A DNA stretch of 64,000 nucleotides from Allobosea sp. WAO (GTDB lineage Bacteria; Pseudomonadota; Alphaproteobacteria; Rhizobiales; Beijerinckiaceae): positions 558,001 through 622,000 of the forward strand of contig NZ_JXTJ01000003.1 of assembly GCF_001509835.1 (NCBI RefSeq). The letters are read 5' to 3'. A program made the position numbers and the translations under genes. This document shows positions 44,369-54,399 of the stretch, piece by piece; within the stretch, counting starts at the first letter, position 1; each line of letters begins with the position of its first letter. The notes under the pieces were generated by a model. It worked only from the letters and a program-made list of their open reading frames with translations. It was not told the origin of the DNA and searched no databases.

Positions 44369-45391
44369 ATGCTGGCAGCCACCTATCATTCGCCGATCGC
44401 GCATGCGGCCTATCATGACCTGCTGCGCTCGCTGCTGGACGAGGCAGTTTCGGCCGTGCGCGGGACGCCGACGCGCGTGGAGCGGAACGGACGCGTCTAC
44501 TGGTACGATAGCTATCGCGTCGGCTCCGACGTCAGGAAATCCTACATCGGGGAGGACAGCGAAGGCCTGCGGCAACGCCTGGAGCGCATTCCGGCGCTGC
44601 GCGCGGAGATGGCGGCCGCAAGTTCCGCCCGGACGCGGCTGATCCGCATCCTGCGTGCCGAGGGCTTTCTCGGTGTCGATGCCGGCACCGGCAGCCTGCT
44701 GGCTGCGATGGCGAAGGCTGGCGTTTTTCGTCTTGGAGGCACCCTCGTCGGCACGATCGCCTTTCGCCTCTATGAGGGCGAGCTCGGCATCCGCTACGGC
44801 CTCGATCAGGCGGCGCAGACCAACGACATCGACGTCGCCAGCTTCGAGCGCCTGTCGCTCGCCCTCGGCGACGTGGTCGAGGAAGCGCTTCCGCGTCTGT
44901 TGGCGGGCTTTGCGTTCGAGCCTGCGCCGGTGCTCGACGAACGGCGGGCCTGGCGCTGGAAGCAGAGCCGCAGCGAGACCTTGGTCGAATTCCTGACGCC
45001 TGCCTTCTCGGAGCGCGAGGAGGCGCGGCCGCTGCAGGCGCTCGGCGTCCACGCCCAGTCGCTTCACTATCTGAACTATCTGATCGCCGAGCCCATAAAG
45101 GCGGCGATCACCTACCGCAGCGGCGTGCTGGTCCAGATACCGCGGCCAGAGCGCTTTGCCATTCACAAGCTGATCGTCTCGGACCGCCGGCAAGGCGGTC
45201 CCGACAGCCTCAAGGCTGTGAAGGATCGCCGCCAGGCGGCGATGCTGATCGATGTTCTCGCGCGCGATCGCCCGGACGAGCTGCGAGAAGCCTATGCCGA
45301 TGCTCTGGGGCGGGGGCCGCGCTGGCGCGAGCGCCTCGCGGTCGCCATTGCTCGCATCGACGGACTTGAAAGGCGGCTGGCGACGCTATAG
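44369..45391 (+). CDS. GSU2403-type nucleotidyltransferase-fold protein
   Basis: This 340-residue protein has a nucleotidyltransferase-like centre: FRLGGTLVGTIAF (G123-G124-T125) followed by TNDIDVA with D153 and D155, the GG[T/S]...DxD pattern of polymerase-beta-fold enzymes (NTP_transf_8 / GSU2403 family, as I recall). The N-terminal 90 residues contain the RVERNGRVYWYDSYRVG segment typical of this family. The role of the family is unproven; some members are suspected accessory or toxin-like proteins. The ATG at 44369 has no Shine-Dalgarno and abuts tandem palindromes. It converges on dat with a 17-base gap. Confidence 0.7.
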   Translation: MLAATYHSPIAHAAYHDLLRSLLDEAVSAVRGTPTRVERNGRVYWYDSYRVGSDVRKSYIGEDSEGLRQRLERIPALRAEMAAASSARTRLIRILRAEGFLGVDAGTGSLLAAMAKAGVFRLGGTLVGTIAFRLYEGELGIRYGLDQAAQTNDIDVASFERLSLALGDVVEEALPRLLAGFAFEPAPVLDERRAWRWKQSRSETLVEFLTPAFSEREEARPLQALGVHAQSLHYLNYLIAEPIKAAITYRSGVLVQIPRPERFAIHKLIVSDRRQGGPDSLKAVKDRRQAAMLIDVLARDRPDELREAYADALGRGPRWRERLAVAIARIDGLERRLATL

Positions 45392-45408
45392 GCGCCGCTG
45401 CAGGCCGC

Positions 45409-46266
45409 TCAGCCCAGCACGCCCCCCTTGCGGGCGTGTTCGAGATAGATCTCGCGCAGGCGGAGCGTCGCCGGGCCGGGCGCGCCGTTGTGGATGCTGT
45501 GGCTGTCGATCGTGGTCACCGGCATCACCAGGCTGGTCGCGGAGGTGATGAAGGCCTCCTCGGCGTCGATTGCCTCGGCCAGCGTGAATTCGCGTTCCTC
45601 GAAGGTGAAGCCGCTTTCGGCGAGGAAGGCGAGCACCGCCTTGCGGGTGATGCCGGGCAGCACCTTGTTGGAGAGCGGGCGCGAGATCAGCGTCTTGCCC
45701 TTGACGATCCAGGCGGTCGAGGAAGCCCCTTCGGTGACGACACCGTCCTCGACCAGCCAGGCCTCCTGCGCGCCGTTCTCGGCGGCGAACTGCTTGGCGA
45801 GCACCGGCCCGAGCAGGTTGACGCTCTTGATGTCGCGGCGGGCCCAGCGCAGATCCAGCGTGCTGACGACCTTGATCCCGGTCTTGACCTGCGGCGTGTC
45901 GGCGAACTGGCGCGCCTGGGTGAACAGGACGATCGACGGTTTGATGTCCTTGGGGAAGGCGAAGTCGCGATCGGCGGCGCCGCGTGAGACCTGCAGATAG
46001 ATCGAACCCTCGTCGAGCTTGTTGCGGGTGATCAGTTCCTGATGGATCGCGATCAGCTCGTCGCGGCTCCAGGCCAGCTTCAGGCCGATCTCGTTGCAGG
46101 AGCGTTCGAGCCGGATCAGGTGTGCCTCGCAATCGACGAGCTTGCCGCCAAGCACGGCCGAAACCTCGTAGATGCCGTCGCCGAAGATGAAGCCGCGGTC
46201 GAAGATCGAGATCGTGGCGTCTTCTTCTGGAAGAAAGGCGCCATTGACGTAGACGGTACGGCTCAT
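45409..46266 (-). CDS. dat: D-amino-acid (D-alanine) aminotransferase
   Basis: This 285-residue fold-type IV PLP enzyme has the catalytic lysine K147 in RRDIKSVNLL, the exact environment found in D-amino-acid aminotransferases, and VTEGASSTAWIV in the phosphate-binding region. It exchanges amino groups between D-amino acids and 2-oxo acids. The ATG at 46266 (MSRTVYVNG) is preferred; a start at 46293 adds nine residues. It lies 126 bases after the peptide ABC operon on the same strand, which suggests processing of imported D-amino-acid-containing peptides. Branched-chain aminotransferase is less likely given the DIKS motif. Confidence 0.88.
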   Translation of the reverse strand: MSRTVYVNGAFLPEEDATISIFDRGFIFGDGIYEVSAVLGGKLVDCEAHLIRLERSCNEIGLKLAWSRDELIAIHQELITRNKLDEGSIYLQVSRGAADRDFAFPKDIKPSIVLFTQARQFADTPQVKTGIKVVSTLDLRWARRDIKSVNLLGPVLAKQFAAENGAQEAWLVEDGVVTEGASSTAWIVKGKTLISRPLSNKVLPGITRKAVLAFLAESGFTFEEREFTLAEAIDAEEAFITSATSLVMPVTTIDSHSIHNGAPGPATLRLREIYLEHARKGGVLG

Positions 46267-46392
46267 CGCTCGGGTCTCTTGCTGGGTGGACAAAGGCGCA
46301 CCTTTCCTATCCGAGCGGAGCAGGCGATGCGAGAGGGCAGGCCGTGTTGCCGCTCGGCGTCAGGCGCAGGGCGCGGCCGGTTCCCAAACCGC

Positions 46393-47988
46393 TCAGCACC
46401 GCAGCGCGGCGGCGATCAGGCGCTGCGTATAGGCCTGCTGCGGTGCCTCGAAGATCGCCTCGGTCGGCCCGCGCTCGACCACCCTGCCATCCTTCATCAC
46501 CATGATCTCGTCGGACATAGCCCGGACCACGGCAAGGTCGTGGCTGATGAAGAGATAGGACAGGCCGTGCCGCGCCTGCAGCTGCTTGAGCAGGGCGACG
46601 ATGCTGGCCTGGACGGTGCGGTCGAGCGCCGAGGTCGGCTCGTCGAGCACGACCAAGGCCGGGTGCAGGATCATGGCGCGGGCGATCGCGATGCGCTGGC
46701 GCTGACCGCCCGAGAATTCGTGCGGATAGCGATTGCGCAGGGCAGGATCGAGCGCGACTTCGGCGAGCGCTTCGGCGGCGCGCCGCTCCCGCTCGCCGCG
46801 CGACAGGCCGGGCTCGTGGACCAGCAGCCCTTCGGTGACGATCTCGCCGACGGTCAGCCGAGGCGAGAGCGAGCCGAACGGGTCCTGGAACACCGCCTGC
46901 AGGCTGCGGCGCAGCGGCCGCATCGCGGCCCGGTCGAGCCCGGTCAGCGCCCGGTCCTCGAAGCGCACCAGCCCGCCGGCCGGCACCAGCTTCAGGATCG
47001 CCCGGCCGAGCGTCGACTTGCCCGAGCCGGATTCGCCGACAATGCCGATGGTCTGGCCGCGGCGCAGCGTCAGATCGACGCCGTCGACGGCATGCAGCAC
47101 GGCCTTTTCGCGCCGGAGGAAGCCGCGGCTGAGGTCGAAGCTCACGCGCAGTTCGCGGGCTTCGAGCAGCATGGGCGCACCGGCAGGAGGCGGAGCCTTG
47201 TGGCCGTGCGGCTCGGCCGCGAGCAGGGCACAGGTATACGGATGGGCCGGCGTCTCGAAGATCGTCGACGTCGCGCCGCTCTCGACGACCTCGCCCGCCT
47301 TCATCACATAGACGCGCTCGGCATATTTCCTGACGAGGCCGAGATCGTGGCTGATCAAGACCACCGCCATGCCGAGCCGCTGCCGGAGTTCGGCGATCAG
47401 CGCCAGGATCTCCGCCTCGATCGTGACGTCGAGCGCTGTCGTCGGCTCGTCGGCGATCAGGATGTCGGGATCGTTGGCGAGCGCCATGGCGATCATCACG
47501 CGCTGGCGCTGTCCGCCGGAGAGCTCATGCGGATAGGAATCGAGCCGCCGCTTTGGATGCGGGATCCGTACCAGCTTCAGCAGTTCGAGCGCCCGCGCCC
47601 GCGCCGCCTTGCGCGACAGGCCCTGATGCCGGCGCAGCGGCGCGGCCATCTGAGACCCGATCCGGAACAGCGGATCGAGCGAGGTCATCGGCTCCTGGAA
47701 GATCATCGCGAGCTTCCTGCCGCGATAGGCGTTGAGCCTGGCCGGGGAGAGGCCGAGTAGCTCGGTCCCGCGATAGCGGATCGAGCCGGAGGCCTCGCCA
47801 TTGCTCGCGAGCAGCCCCATCGCCGCCATCACGCTCTGGCTCTTGCCGGAACCGGATTCGCCGACGATGGCGACGAACTCGCCGGCTCCGACATCGAGGT
47901 CGATGCCGCGCACCGCCTCGCACGGCCCGTCATTGGTGCGGAAGAGGACCTTGAGATCTCGAAAGGCGAGGACGGGTTCGCTCGCCAT
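46393..47988 (-). CDS. Oligopeptide ABC transporter fused double ATPase (YejF-like)
   Basis: This 531-residue protein is a fusion of DppD- and DppF-like ATPases. The first domain has [24 protein letters not shown] and [11 protein letters not shown]; the second has [24 protein letters not shown] and [11 protein letters not shown]. Both sites look complete. It starts one base after the oppC-type permease stop. Fused ATPases are typical of YejF and related importers. Confidence 0.92.
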   Translation of the reverse strand: MASEPVLAFRDLKVLFRTNDGPCEAVRGIDLDVGAGEFVAIVGESGSGKSQSVMAAMGLLASNGEASGSIRYRGTELLGLSPARLNAYRGRKLAMIFQEPMTSLDPLFRIGSQMAAPLRRHQGLSRKAARARALELLKLVRIPHPKRRLDSYPHELSGGQRQRVMIAMALANDPDILIADEPTTALDVTIEAEILALIAELRQRLGMAVVLISHDLGLVRKYAERVYVMKAGEVVESGATSTIFETPAHPYTCALLAAEPHGHKAPPPAGAPMLLEARELRVSFDLSRGFLRREKAVLHAVDGVDLTLRRGQTIGIVGESGSGKSTLGRAILKLVPAGGLVRFEDRALTGLDRAAMRPLRRSLQAVFQDPFGSLSPRLTVGEIVTEGLLVHEPGLSRGERERRAAEALAEVALDPALRNRYPHEFSGGQRQRIAIARAMILHPALVVLDEPTSALDRTVQASIVALLKQLQARHGLSYLFISHDLAVVRAMSDEIMVMKDGRVVERGPTEAIFEAPQQAYTQRLIAAALRC

Positions 47989-47989
47989 C

Positions 47990-49111
47990 TCAGCGATCTC
48001 TCGGGTCGAGCGCATCGCGCAGGCCGTCGCCGAGGAAGTTCAGCGCGAACAGCGTCGTCACCAGGAAGGCGGCGGGGAATGCCAGCATCCAGGGCGTCGC
48101 CTGGATCGCCCGCGCCCCGTCCGAGATCAGCACGCCCCAGCTCGTCATCGGCTCCTGGACGCCGAGGCCGAGGAAGGAGAGGAAGCTCTCGAGCAGGATC
48201 ACCTTGGGCACCAGCAAGGTGACATAGACGATCACCGGGCCGAGCGTGTTCGGGATGACATGGCGCTTCAGGATGCCGCCGGTCGAGACGCCGAGCGCCT
48301 CGGCCGCCAGCACATATTCCTGGCGCTTGATCGAGAGCGTCTGGCCCCGGACGATCCGGGCCATGTCGAGCCACTCGATCGCGCCGACGGCGAGGAACAT
48401 CAGGATGAAGTTCCGGCCGAAGAAGACCACCAGCAGGATCACGAAGAAGATGAACGGCAGCGCGTAGAGCACGTCGACGATGCGCATCATCAGCATGTCG
48501 ATGCGCCCGCCGAGATAGCCGGCAGTGGCGCCATACGCGACGCCGATCACCAGCGCGACGCCGGTCGCGAGCAGTCCGATGGCCAGCGAGACCCGGCCGG
48601 CGATCAGGGTCCGGGTCAGGAGGTCGCGGCCATTGCTGTCGGTGCCGAACAGAAAATGCTGGCGCTTGATCGGTACGGCCAGCGCCAGCCGGCGGCCCTC
48701 CTGCTCGCTCGCGATGACGCGCGGCGTGCCGAACTGGTCGGAGCGGTCGAAATAGATGAGCAGGCGCTGGTCGATCGGCCTTTGCGCGCTCAGGACCAAC
48801 CGGACCTCGTCGGTTCCCACGACGACCTCGCTCGGCGTCGCCCTTATGCGCGAGGCGATGCGCTGGACGGCGGCCGGCAGGGCCTCGGCCTTCGGGTAGG
48901 CCGAGAGGCTGGCGGGCACGCGGACATAGTCCTGATAGACCCGGTCGTAGGGGTGACCGGTGAACCAGGGTCCGAAGATGCAGGCCAGCGCCATCAGGGC
49001 CAGTACGACGAGGCTCGCGACCGCGGCGCGGTTGCGCAGCAGGCGGATGCGGGCATCCTGCCAGAGCGAGCGGCCGGCGGGCGGGGCGGGAAGGGGCACG
49101 ACCGCGCTCAT
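47990..49111 (-). CDS. Oligopeptide ABC transporter permease (YejE/OppC-like)
   Basis: This 373-residue permease is longer than usual OppC because of an approximately 90-residue periplasmic insert between the first and second membrane segments (about residues 55-150), a feature shared with YejE. The later part shows FGTDSNGRDLLTRTLIAGRVSL and the EAA loop AAEALGVSTGGILKRHVIPNTLGPV. It starts 4 bases after the oppB-type gene stop. Confidence 0.9.
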   Translation of the reverse strand: MSAVVPLPAPPAGRSLWQDARIRLLRNRAAVASLVVLALMALACIFGPWFTGHPYDRVYQDYVRVPASLSAYPKAEALPAAVQRIASRIRATPSEVVVGTDEVRLVLSAQRPIDQRLLIYFDRSDQFGTPRVIASEQEGRRLALAVPIKRQHFLFGTDSNGRDLLTRTLIAGRVSLAIGLLATGVALVIGVAYGATAGYLGGRIDMLMMRIVDVLYALPFIFFVILLVVFFGRNFILMFLAVGAIEWLDMARIVRGQTLSIKRQEYVLAAEALGVSTGGILKRHVIPNTLGPVIVYVTLLVPKVILLESFLSFLGLGVQEPMTSWGVLISDGARAIQATPWMLAFPAAFLVTTLFALNFLGDGLRDALDPRDR

Positions 49112-49115
49112 CGGC

Positions 49116-50036
49116 TCAATCCAGCCTGACGCGCGGGTCGAGCAGCGCGTAGAGGATGTCGACGACGAGGTTGAAGACGAGCACGAAGATGGCGACGACG
49201 ACGACCGTGCCCATCACCAGCGTGTAGTCGCGATTGAGCGCGCCCTCGACGAAATAGCGCCCGATGCCGGGAATGCCGAAGATGGTTTCGACCACCACTG
49301 AGCCGGTGAGCAGGCTCGCCGCCGCCGGACCGAGATAGGAGATGACCGGCAGGGCGGCCCCGCGCCCGGCATGCAGGGCGATGGTCGTGCCCGACAGCCC
49401 CTGCGCCCGCAGGGTCCGGATATGGTTGGCACGCAGCGTCTCGATCATCGCCGCCCGGGTCATCCTGGCGATCACGGCGATCTGCGGCAGGGCCAGCGTC
49501 ACGATCGGCAGCACGGTGTTGCGGAAGGCTCCGCCATTCCAGCCGCCGACCGGCAGCCAGGCCAGGCTCAGGCCGAAGACGATCTGCAAAACGGGCGCGA
49601 CGACGAAGTTCGGAATGGTGATGCCGGCGGTGGCGAAACCCATCACCGCATGGTCGGCGCCGCCATTCTGTCGGAAGGCTGCGAGGGCGCCGAGCGGGCC
49701 GCCTATGGCGAGCGCGAGCAGCAGTGCCGAGGCGCCGAGCCGCATCGAGACCGGCAGGCCCTGCGCGAAGAGCTCGGCGATCGAGAAGTCGCGGAAATAG
49801 AAGGAAGGGCCGAAGTCGCCGCGCAGCAGGGCGCCAAGATAGGTCAGGTACTGGGCGTGAAGTGGCTGGTCGAGCTGGTAGATCCGCCGCAGGTTCTCCA
49901 TCACCTTGGCCTCGAGCGGCTGTTCGAGGTCGAACGGCCCGCCCGGTGCGAGGCGCATCAGGAAGAACGAGAGCGTGACGATCACGAACAGGGTCGGGAT
50001 CGCGGTGGCGAAGCGGCGCAGGATGTAGGTGAACAC
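49116..50036 (-). CDS. Oligopeptide ABC transporter permease (OppB-like)
   Basis: This 306-residue permease of the DppB/OppB type has an N-terminal segment (IPTLFVIVTLSFFLMRLAPGGPF) and the loop RTLRAQGLSGTTIALHAGRGAALPVISYLG, with a total of six membrane segments. The binding-protein gene lies upstream across a palindromic element. Confidence 0.92.
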   Translation of the reverse strand: MFTYILRRFATAIPTLFVIVTLSFFLMRLAPGGPFDLEQPLEAKVMENLRRIYQLDQPLHAQYLTYLGALLRGDFGPSFYFRDFSIAELFAQGLPVSMRLGASALLLALAIGGPLGALAAFRQNGGADHAVMGFATAGITIPNFVVAPVLQIVFGLSLAWLPVGGWNGGAFRNTVLPIVTLALPQIAVIARMTRAAMIETLRANHIRTLRAQGLSGTTIALHAGRGAALPVISYLGPAAASLLTGSVVVETIFGIPGIGRYFVEGALNRDYTLVMGTVVVVAIFVLVFNLVVDILYALLDPRVRLD

Positions 50037-50050
50037 GGAGAGGGCCCTAC

Positions 50051-50139
50051 GTCATGCTCGGGCTTGACCCGAGCATCTCATAATCGCTGGCGGTCGCCCG
50101 CTTCGGCTTGAGATGGCCGGGTCAAGTCCGGCCATGACG
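50051..50139. repeat. Dispersed palindromic intergenic element, copy E
   Basis: Two hairpins, ATGCTCGGGCTTGACCCGAGCAT at the left and ATGGCCGGGTCAAGTCCGGCCAT at the right, are flanked by GTC and GAC. It sits between the binding-protein gene and the oppB-type gene in the operon, as copy C does in the other importer operon. Confidence 0.85.
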
Positions 50140-50147
50140 TGCTTCAG

Positions 50148-51767
50148 TCACGGCTTCAGGCTCATGAACCGCGTTGGCAGGGCGCCGCGCAGATTCTGCT
50201 GGAAGCCGACGAGCTTCGGCGAAACCAGGTTCTTCGAGGAATAGTACATCAGCGGGATCCACGGCATCTCGGTCGCGAGAATGCTGTCGGCCTCGCGCAA
50301 CACCGCGGCGCGCTTGGCGAGGTCGAGTTCATTGGCGCCCTGCTGCAGCAGGGCATCGAATTTTGGATTGGCGTATTTGCCGGAGTTGAAGCCCTTATTG
50401 TCGCTGAGGAACAGGAACAGGAAGTTCTGCGGATCGGAATAGTCGCCGATCCAGCCATAGCGGGCGATGTCGAAATCGCCGCCGTCGCGCAGCAGCGCGA
50501 AATGTGTCTTGCCGTCGGTGTTGATGAAGCTGGTCTCGACGCCGAGCACCTTCCACTGTTCGGCGATGGCGATCATCGTGCGGCGGTTGTTGTCGGTGGT
50601 GTTGTAGCGCAGTTGCACCCGCAGCGGCATGCCGGGACCGTAGCCGGCGGCAGCGAGCAGGCGCTTGGCCTCCTCCTCGCGGTCGAGCGGCGAGACGCTC
50701 TTGAAATCAGCCTCGGCGCGTTCGCCGTAATTGCCGATATTCGGCGGGATCACGCCATAGGCCGGCAGCATGGTGCCGCCCCAGATCTCCTCGGCGATGA
50801 ACTCCCGGTCGATCACCAGCGACAGCGCCCGGCGCACGCGCAGGTCGTCGAAGGGCTTCTTGGCGGTGTTCACGATCAGGAAATAGGTGCCGAGATAGGG
50901 CGCGACCTTGACCTGATTGCCGAGCTTCTCGCGCAGCTGCTGGATCTGGTCGGCCGGGATGTCGGTCGTCATGTGCAGCTCGCCCGCCTGGAAGCGGCGC
51001 GCGGCGGCGGCGAGGTCGGAGGCGGGATAGTACAGGATCGTGTCGATCTGCACGTTCGCCGCATCGTGGAAGCTCTTGTTCTTCTCCATCTTGATGTGGG
51101 AGTTCGGCACGAACTCCTTCAGCGTGTAGGCGCCATTGGAGACCCAGTTCTCCGGCTTGACGAAGTCCTTGCCGAATTTCTCGACGGAAGCCGGGTGCAC
51201 CGGCAGGCCGGTCTGGTGGGTCAGCAGTTCCAGGAAATAGGGCGTCGGCCGCTCCAGGCCGATCTGCAGCGTCGTGTCGTCCAGCGCCTTGACGCCGAGC
51301 TCGTCCAGAGTGGCGCCTTCGCCTGATTTGTTGATCTTCTCGGCGTTGAGGATGGGGTACAGGATGTTGGCGTATTTCGCGCCGGTCGCGGGATTGACGA
51401 TCCGTTTCAGCGAATAGACGAAGTCGCCGGCCTTGACCGGATCACCGTTCGACCATCTGGCGTTGGCGCGCAGCTTGAACGTGTAGCTCTTGCCGTCCTC
51501 GCTCATCGTCCAGCTTTCGGCGACGCCGGGCACGACCTCGCCGTTGATGTGGTGGATGACCAGCCCCTCGGAGAGGTCGCGCAGCAGGTGCGCTTCGCTG
51601 ACCGTCGAGGTCTTGTGGGCGTCGAGCGTTTCGGGGTCGCCGTCATTGCCGCGGTGGAAGACGACCTGCCCCAGGGCGGCGGTGCCGAGGCCGCAGGCGA
51701 GGCCAGCGGCAAGGGCGAGAGGCCGCAGCCGGCGCAGGAACCGCCACTGACGCGTGAAGCTTTTCAT
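50148..51767 (-). CDS. Oligopeptide ABC transporter substrate-binding protein (OppA-like)
   Basis: This 539-residue SBP_bac_5 periplasmic protein has a signal peptide (LRPLALAAGLACGLGTAALG). The mature start VFHRGNDGDPETLDAHKTSTVSE is the conserved opening of the OppA/MppA group, and the middle has YSLKRIVNPATGAKYA. This group binds oligopeptides, in some cases murein peptides. The ATG at 51767 is chosen because the signal peptide begins there. The downstream genes encode two permeases, the fused ATPase and a D-amino-acid aminotransferase. Confidence 0.92.
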   Translation of the reverse strand: MKSFTRQWRFLRRLRPLALAAGLACGLGTAALGQVVFHRGNDGDPETLDAHKTSTVSEAHLLRDLSEGLVIHHINGEVVPGVAESWTMSEDGKSYTFKLRANARWSNGDPVKAGDFVYSLKRIVNPATGAKYANILYPILNAEKINKSGEGATLDELGVKALDDTTLQIGLERPTPYFLELLTHQTGLPVHPASVEKFGKDFVKPENWVSNGAYTLKEFVPNSHIKMEKNKSFHDAANVQIDTILYYPASDLAAAARRFQAGELHMTTDIPADQIQQLREKLGNQVKVAPYLGTYFLIVNTAKKPFDDLRVRRALSLVIDREFIAEEIWGGTMLPAYGVIPPNIGNYGERAEADFKSVSPLDREEEAKRLLAAAGYGPGMPLRVQLRYNTTDNNRRTMIAIAEQWKVLGVETSFINTDGKTHFALLRDGGDFDIARYGWIGDYSDPQNFLFLFLSDNKGFNSGKYANPKFDALLQQGANELDLAKRAAVLREADSILATEMPWIPLMYYSSKNLVSPKLVGFQQNLRGALPTRFMSLKP

Positions 51768-51938
51768 GAGCGCTCTCCGAAGCTTAGCCGGACGGGCCCC
51801 TTTCCCGCTCGTGCGGGAAGTATGGGCCGATCCCAAGGCCGGAGCCAAGGAGGAAAACGGGGGCTTCAACCGTTCTTCGAGAAGTGCCCCGGCAGGTGCC
51901 GAAAAGGCCTCGCACTGCGGCTTGCGCTCGGTAGCAGA

Positions 51939-51960
51939 CCGGGCGGGTGGACCCGCCCGG
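51939..51960. terminator. GC-rich hairpin after maeB
   Basis: CCGGGCGGG (51939-51947) pairs with CCCGCCCGG (51952-51960) over a 4-base loop, 16 bases past the maeB stop. There is no U-run on the reverse strand, so it is a probable 3' hairpin rather than a classical intrinsic terminator. Confidence 0.5.
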
Positions 51961-51976
51961 CTCGCTGTTCCCGTCT

Positions 51977-54268
51977 TCAGCCCTTCTGGCCGCGTCCCTG
52001 CGCCTCGACGACGGCGACGGCCGTCATGTTGACGACGCCGCGCGCCGTGACCGAGCCGGTCAGGATATGCACGGGCTTGGCCGCACCGATCAGGATCGGC
52101 CCGACCGGCAGCGCGTCGCCCAGCACCTTGGCGAACTGATAGGCGATGTTGGCCGCGTCCAGATTCGGGAAGACCAGGACGTTGGCGACGCCCTTCAGGC
52201 GCGAGGATGGCAGGACACGGTCGCGGATCGCCGCGACTAGCGCCGAATCGGCTTCCATCTCGCCGTCGCATTCGAGATCCGGCGCACGTTCGCGGATCAG
52301 CCCGAGCGCCTTGCGCATCTTCAGCGACGATGGCGTGTCGGCTGCGCCGAAATCCGAATGCGAGAGCAGGGCGATCTTCGGCGCGATGCCGAAGCGCTCG
52401 ACATGGCCGGCTGCGAGCACCGTCATGTCGGCGATCTCTTCCGCCGTCGGATCGTGCTTCACATGGGTGTCGGTGAGGAAGAAGGCACCCTTGCTGGTGA
52501 TGATCAAGGTCATCGCCGCGAGGTCGCAGACGCCGGGCTCGAGCCCGATGATGTCGCGGATATGGCGCAGCCGCGACAGGAAGCGGCCTTCGAGGCCGGT
52601 GATCATCGCGTCGGCCTCGCCGCGCACCACGGCGAGCGCCGCGATCACCGTATTGTTGGTGCGCACCAGCGAGCGGGCGGCTTCCGGCGTGATGCCGCGT
52701 CTTCCGGCTATGTCGAGATAGGTCTGGACGTAGTCGCGATAGCGCGGATCGTCTTCCGGGTTGATCAGCTCGAAGTCGACGCCTGGGCGGATCGTCAGCC
52801 CGAAGCGCTCGATGCGGGCCTCGACCACGCTTGGGCGGCCGATCAGGATCGGCGTAGCCAGGCCTTCCTCCAGCGCCACCTGCGCCGCGCGCAGCACGCG
52901 CTCGTCCTCGCCCTCGGCATAGACCACCCGCTTCGGGTCGGCCTTGGCCTTGGCGAAGAGCGGCTTCATCAGGAAGCCGGAGCGGAAGACGAAGCGCGAC
53001 AGGTCCTCGCGATAGGCTTCGACGTCGATCAGCGGCTTCTTGGCTACGCCGGTGATCATCGCCGCCTCGGCGACGGCCGGTGCGATGCGCAGGATCAGGC
53101 GCGGATCGAACGGGTTCGGGATCAGCGAGGTCGCGCCGAAGGTCTGCGCCTCGCCGCCATAGGCCCGCGCAGCGATGTCGGAGGTCGCCTCGCGGGCGAG
53201 CGCCGCGATCGCGCGCACCGCGGCGAGTTTCATCGCCTCGTTGATCGTCGTCGCATGCACGTCGAGCGCGCCGCGGAAGATGTAGGGGAAGCAGAGGACG
53301 TTGTTGACCTGGTTCGGGTAGTCCGAGCGGCCCGTGCAGATCATCGCGTCCGGCCGCGCTGCCAGCGCGTCCTCGGGCGTGATCTCCGGATTGGGGTTGG
53401 CGAGCGCCAGGATCAGCGGCTTCGGCCCCATGCGCTTGGCCATGTCCGGCTTGAGCACGCCGGCGGCCGAGAGACCGAGGAAGACGTCGGCGTCGCCGAT
53501 CACGTCGGAAAGCGTGCGGGCGTCGGTCTCCTGGGCGTAGACCTCCTTCCAGCGGTCCATCAGGGTGTTGCGGCCCTTGTGGACCACGCCTTCGAGGTCG
53601 GTGACCCAGATGTTCTTGCGCTGGGCGCCGAGCGAGACCAAGAGGTTGAGGCAGGCAAGGGCGGCAGCGCCAGCGCCGGAGACGACGATCTTGACGTCGC
53701 CGATCTTCTTGCCCGCAAGGTCGAGCCCGTTGAGGACGGCGGCGCCGACGATGATCGCCGTGCCGTGCTGGTCGTCATGGAAGACCGGGATGTTCATCCG
53801 GGCCTTGAGCTGCTCCTCGATCTCGAAGCATTCCGGGCCCTTGATGTCTTCCAGATTGATGCCGCCGAAGGTTGGCTCCAGCGCCGCGACGACCTCGACG
53901 AATTTCTCCAGATTGCGCTGGTCGACCTCGATGTCGAAGCAGTCGATACCCGCGAACTTCTTGAACAGGACGGCCTTGCCTTCCATCACCGGCTTGGAGG
54001 CCAGCGGGCCGATATCGCCGAGGCCGAGCACGGCGGTGCCGTCGGTGACGACCGCGACGAGGTTCTGGCGCGAGGTCAGTTCGGCGGCCTGGCTGGGATC
54101 GTCGACGATCGCCTCGCAGGCCGCGGCGACGCCCGGCGAATAGGCGAGCGCGAGGTCGCGCTGGTTGCCGAGCGGCTTGGTCGCCTGGATCTCGAGTTTC
54201 CCGGCCCGCGGCTGGCGATGATAGACGAGGGCGCCAGCGCGGAGATCCGCCGACAAGGTGCTCTTCAT
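51977..54268 (-). CDS. maeB: NADP-dependent malic enzyme with phosphotransacetylase-like domain
   Basis: This 763-residue protein decarboxylates malate to pyruvate, yielding NADPH. The malic enzyme part (about 1-430) shows [24 protein letters not shown] and [16 protein letters not shown] (dinucleotide site). The C-terminal part (about 440-763) is a phosphotransacetylase-like domain ([25 protein letters not shown]) that in MaeB proteins is regulatory rather than catalytic. The ATG at 54268 ([10 protein letters not shown]) fits the family. It appears to be a single-gene unit between two peptide importers. Confidence 0.95.
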   Translation of the reverse strand: MKSTLSADLRAGALVYHRQPRAGKLEIQATKPLGNQRDLALAYSPGVAAACEAIVDDPSQAAELTSRQNLVAVVTDGTAVLGLGDIGPLASKPVMEGKAVLFKKFAGIDCFDIEVDQRNLEKFVEVVAALEPTFGGINLEDIKGPECFEIEEQLKARMNIPVFHDDQHGTAIIVGAAVLNGLDLAGKKIGDVKIVVSGAGAAALACLNLLVSLGAQRKNIWVTDLEGVVHKGRNTLMDRWKEVYAQETDARTLSDVIGDADVFLGLSAAGVLKPDMAKRMGPKPLILALANPNPEITPEDALAARPDAMICTGRSDYPNQVNNVLCFPYIFRGALDVHATTINEAMKLAAVRAIAALAREATSDIAARAYGGEAQTFGATSLIPNPFDPRLILRIAPAVAEAAMITGVAKKPLIDVEAYREDLSRFVFRSGFLMKPLFAKAKADPKRVVYAEGEDERVLRAAQVALEEGLATPILIGRPSVVEARIERFGLTIRPGVDFELINPEDDPRYRDYVQTYLDIAGRRGITPEAARSLVRTNNTVIAALAVVRGEADAMITGLEGRFLSRLRHIRDIIGLEPGVCDLAAMTLIITSKGAFFLTDTHVKHDPTAEEIADMTVLAAGHVERFGIAPKIALLSHSDFGAADTPSSLKMRKALGLIRERAPDLECDGEMEADSALVAAIRDRVLPSSRLKGVANVLVFPNLDAANIAYQFAKVLGDALPVGPILIGAAKPVHILTGSVTARGVVNMTAVAVVEAQGRGQKG

Positions 54269-54399
54269 GTTTCCGATTCTCCAGGCGTTCGCCCGGCGCA
54301 ACCGGCGCCGGTCCGCTCGGAGGTCGCCCGTAAGGCGGCCCGCGTCAAGCTGCGAACCGGCAATAATCCTTGTTCAGAACGTCCCGGCTGGAACGGGTT

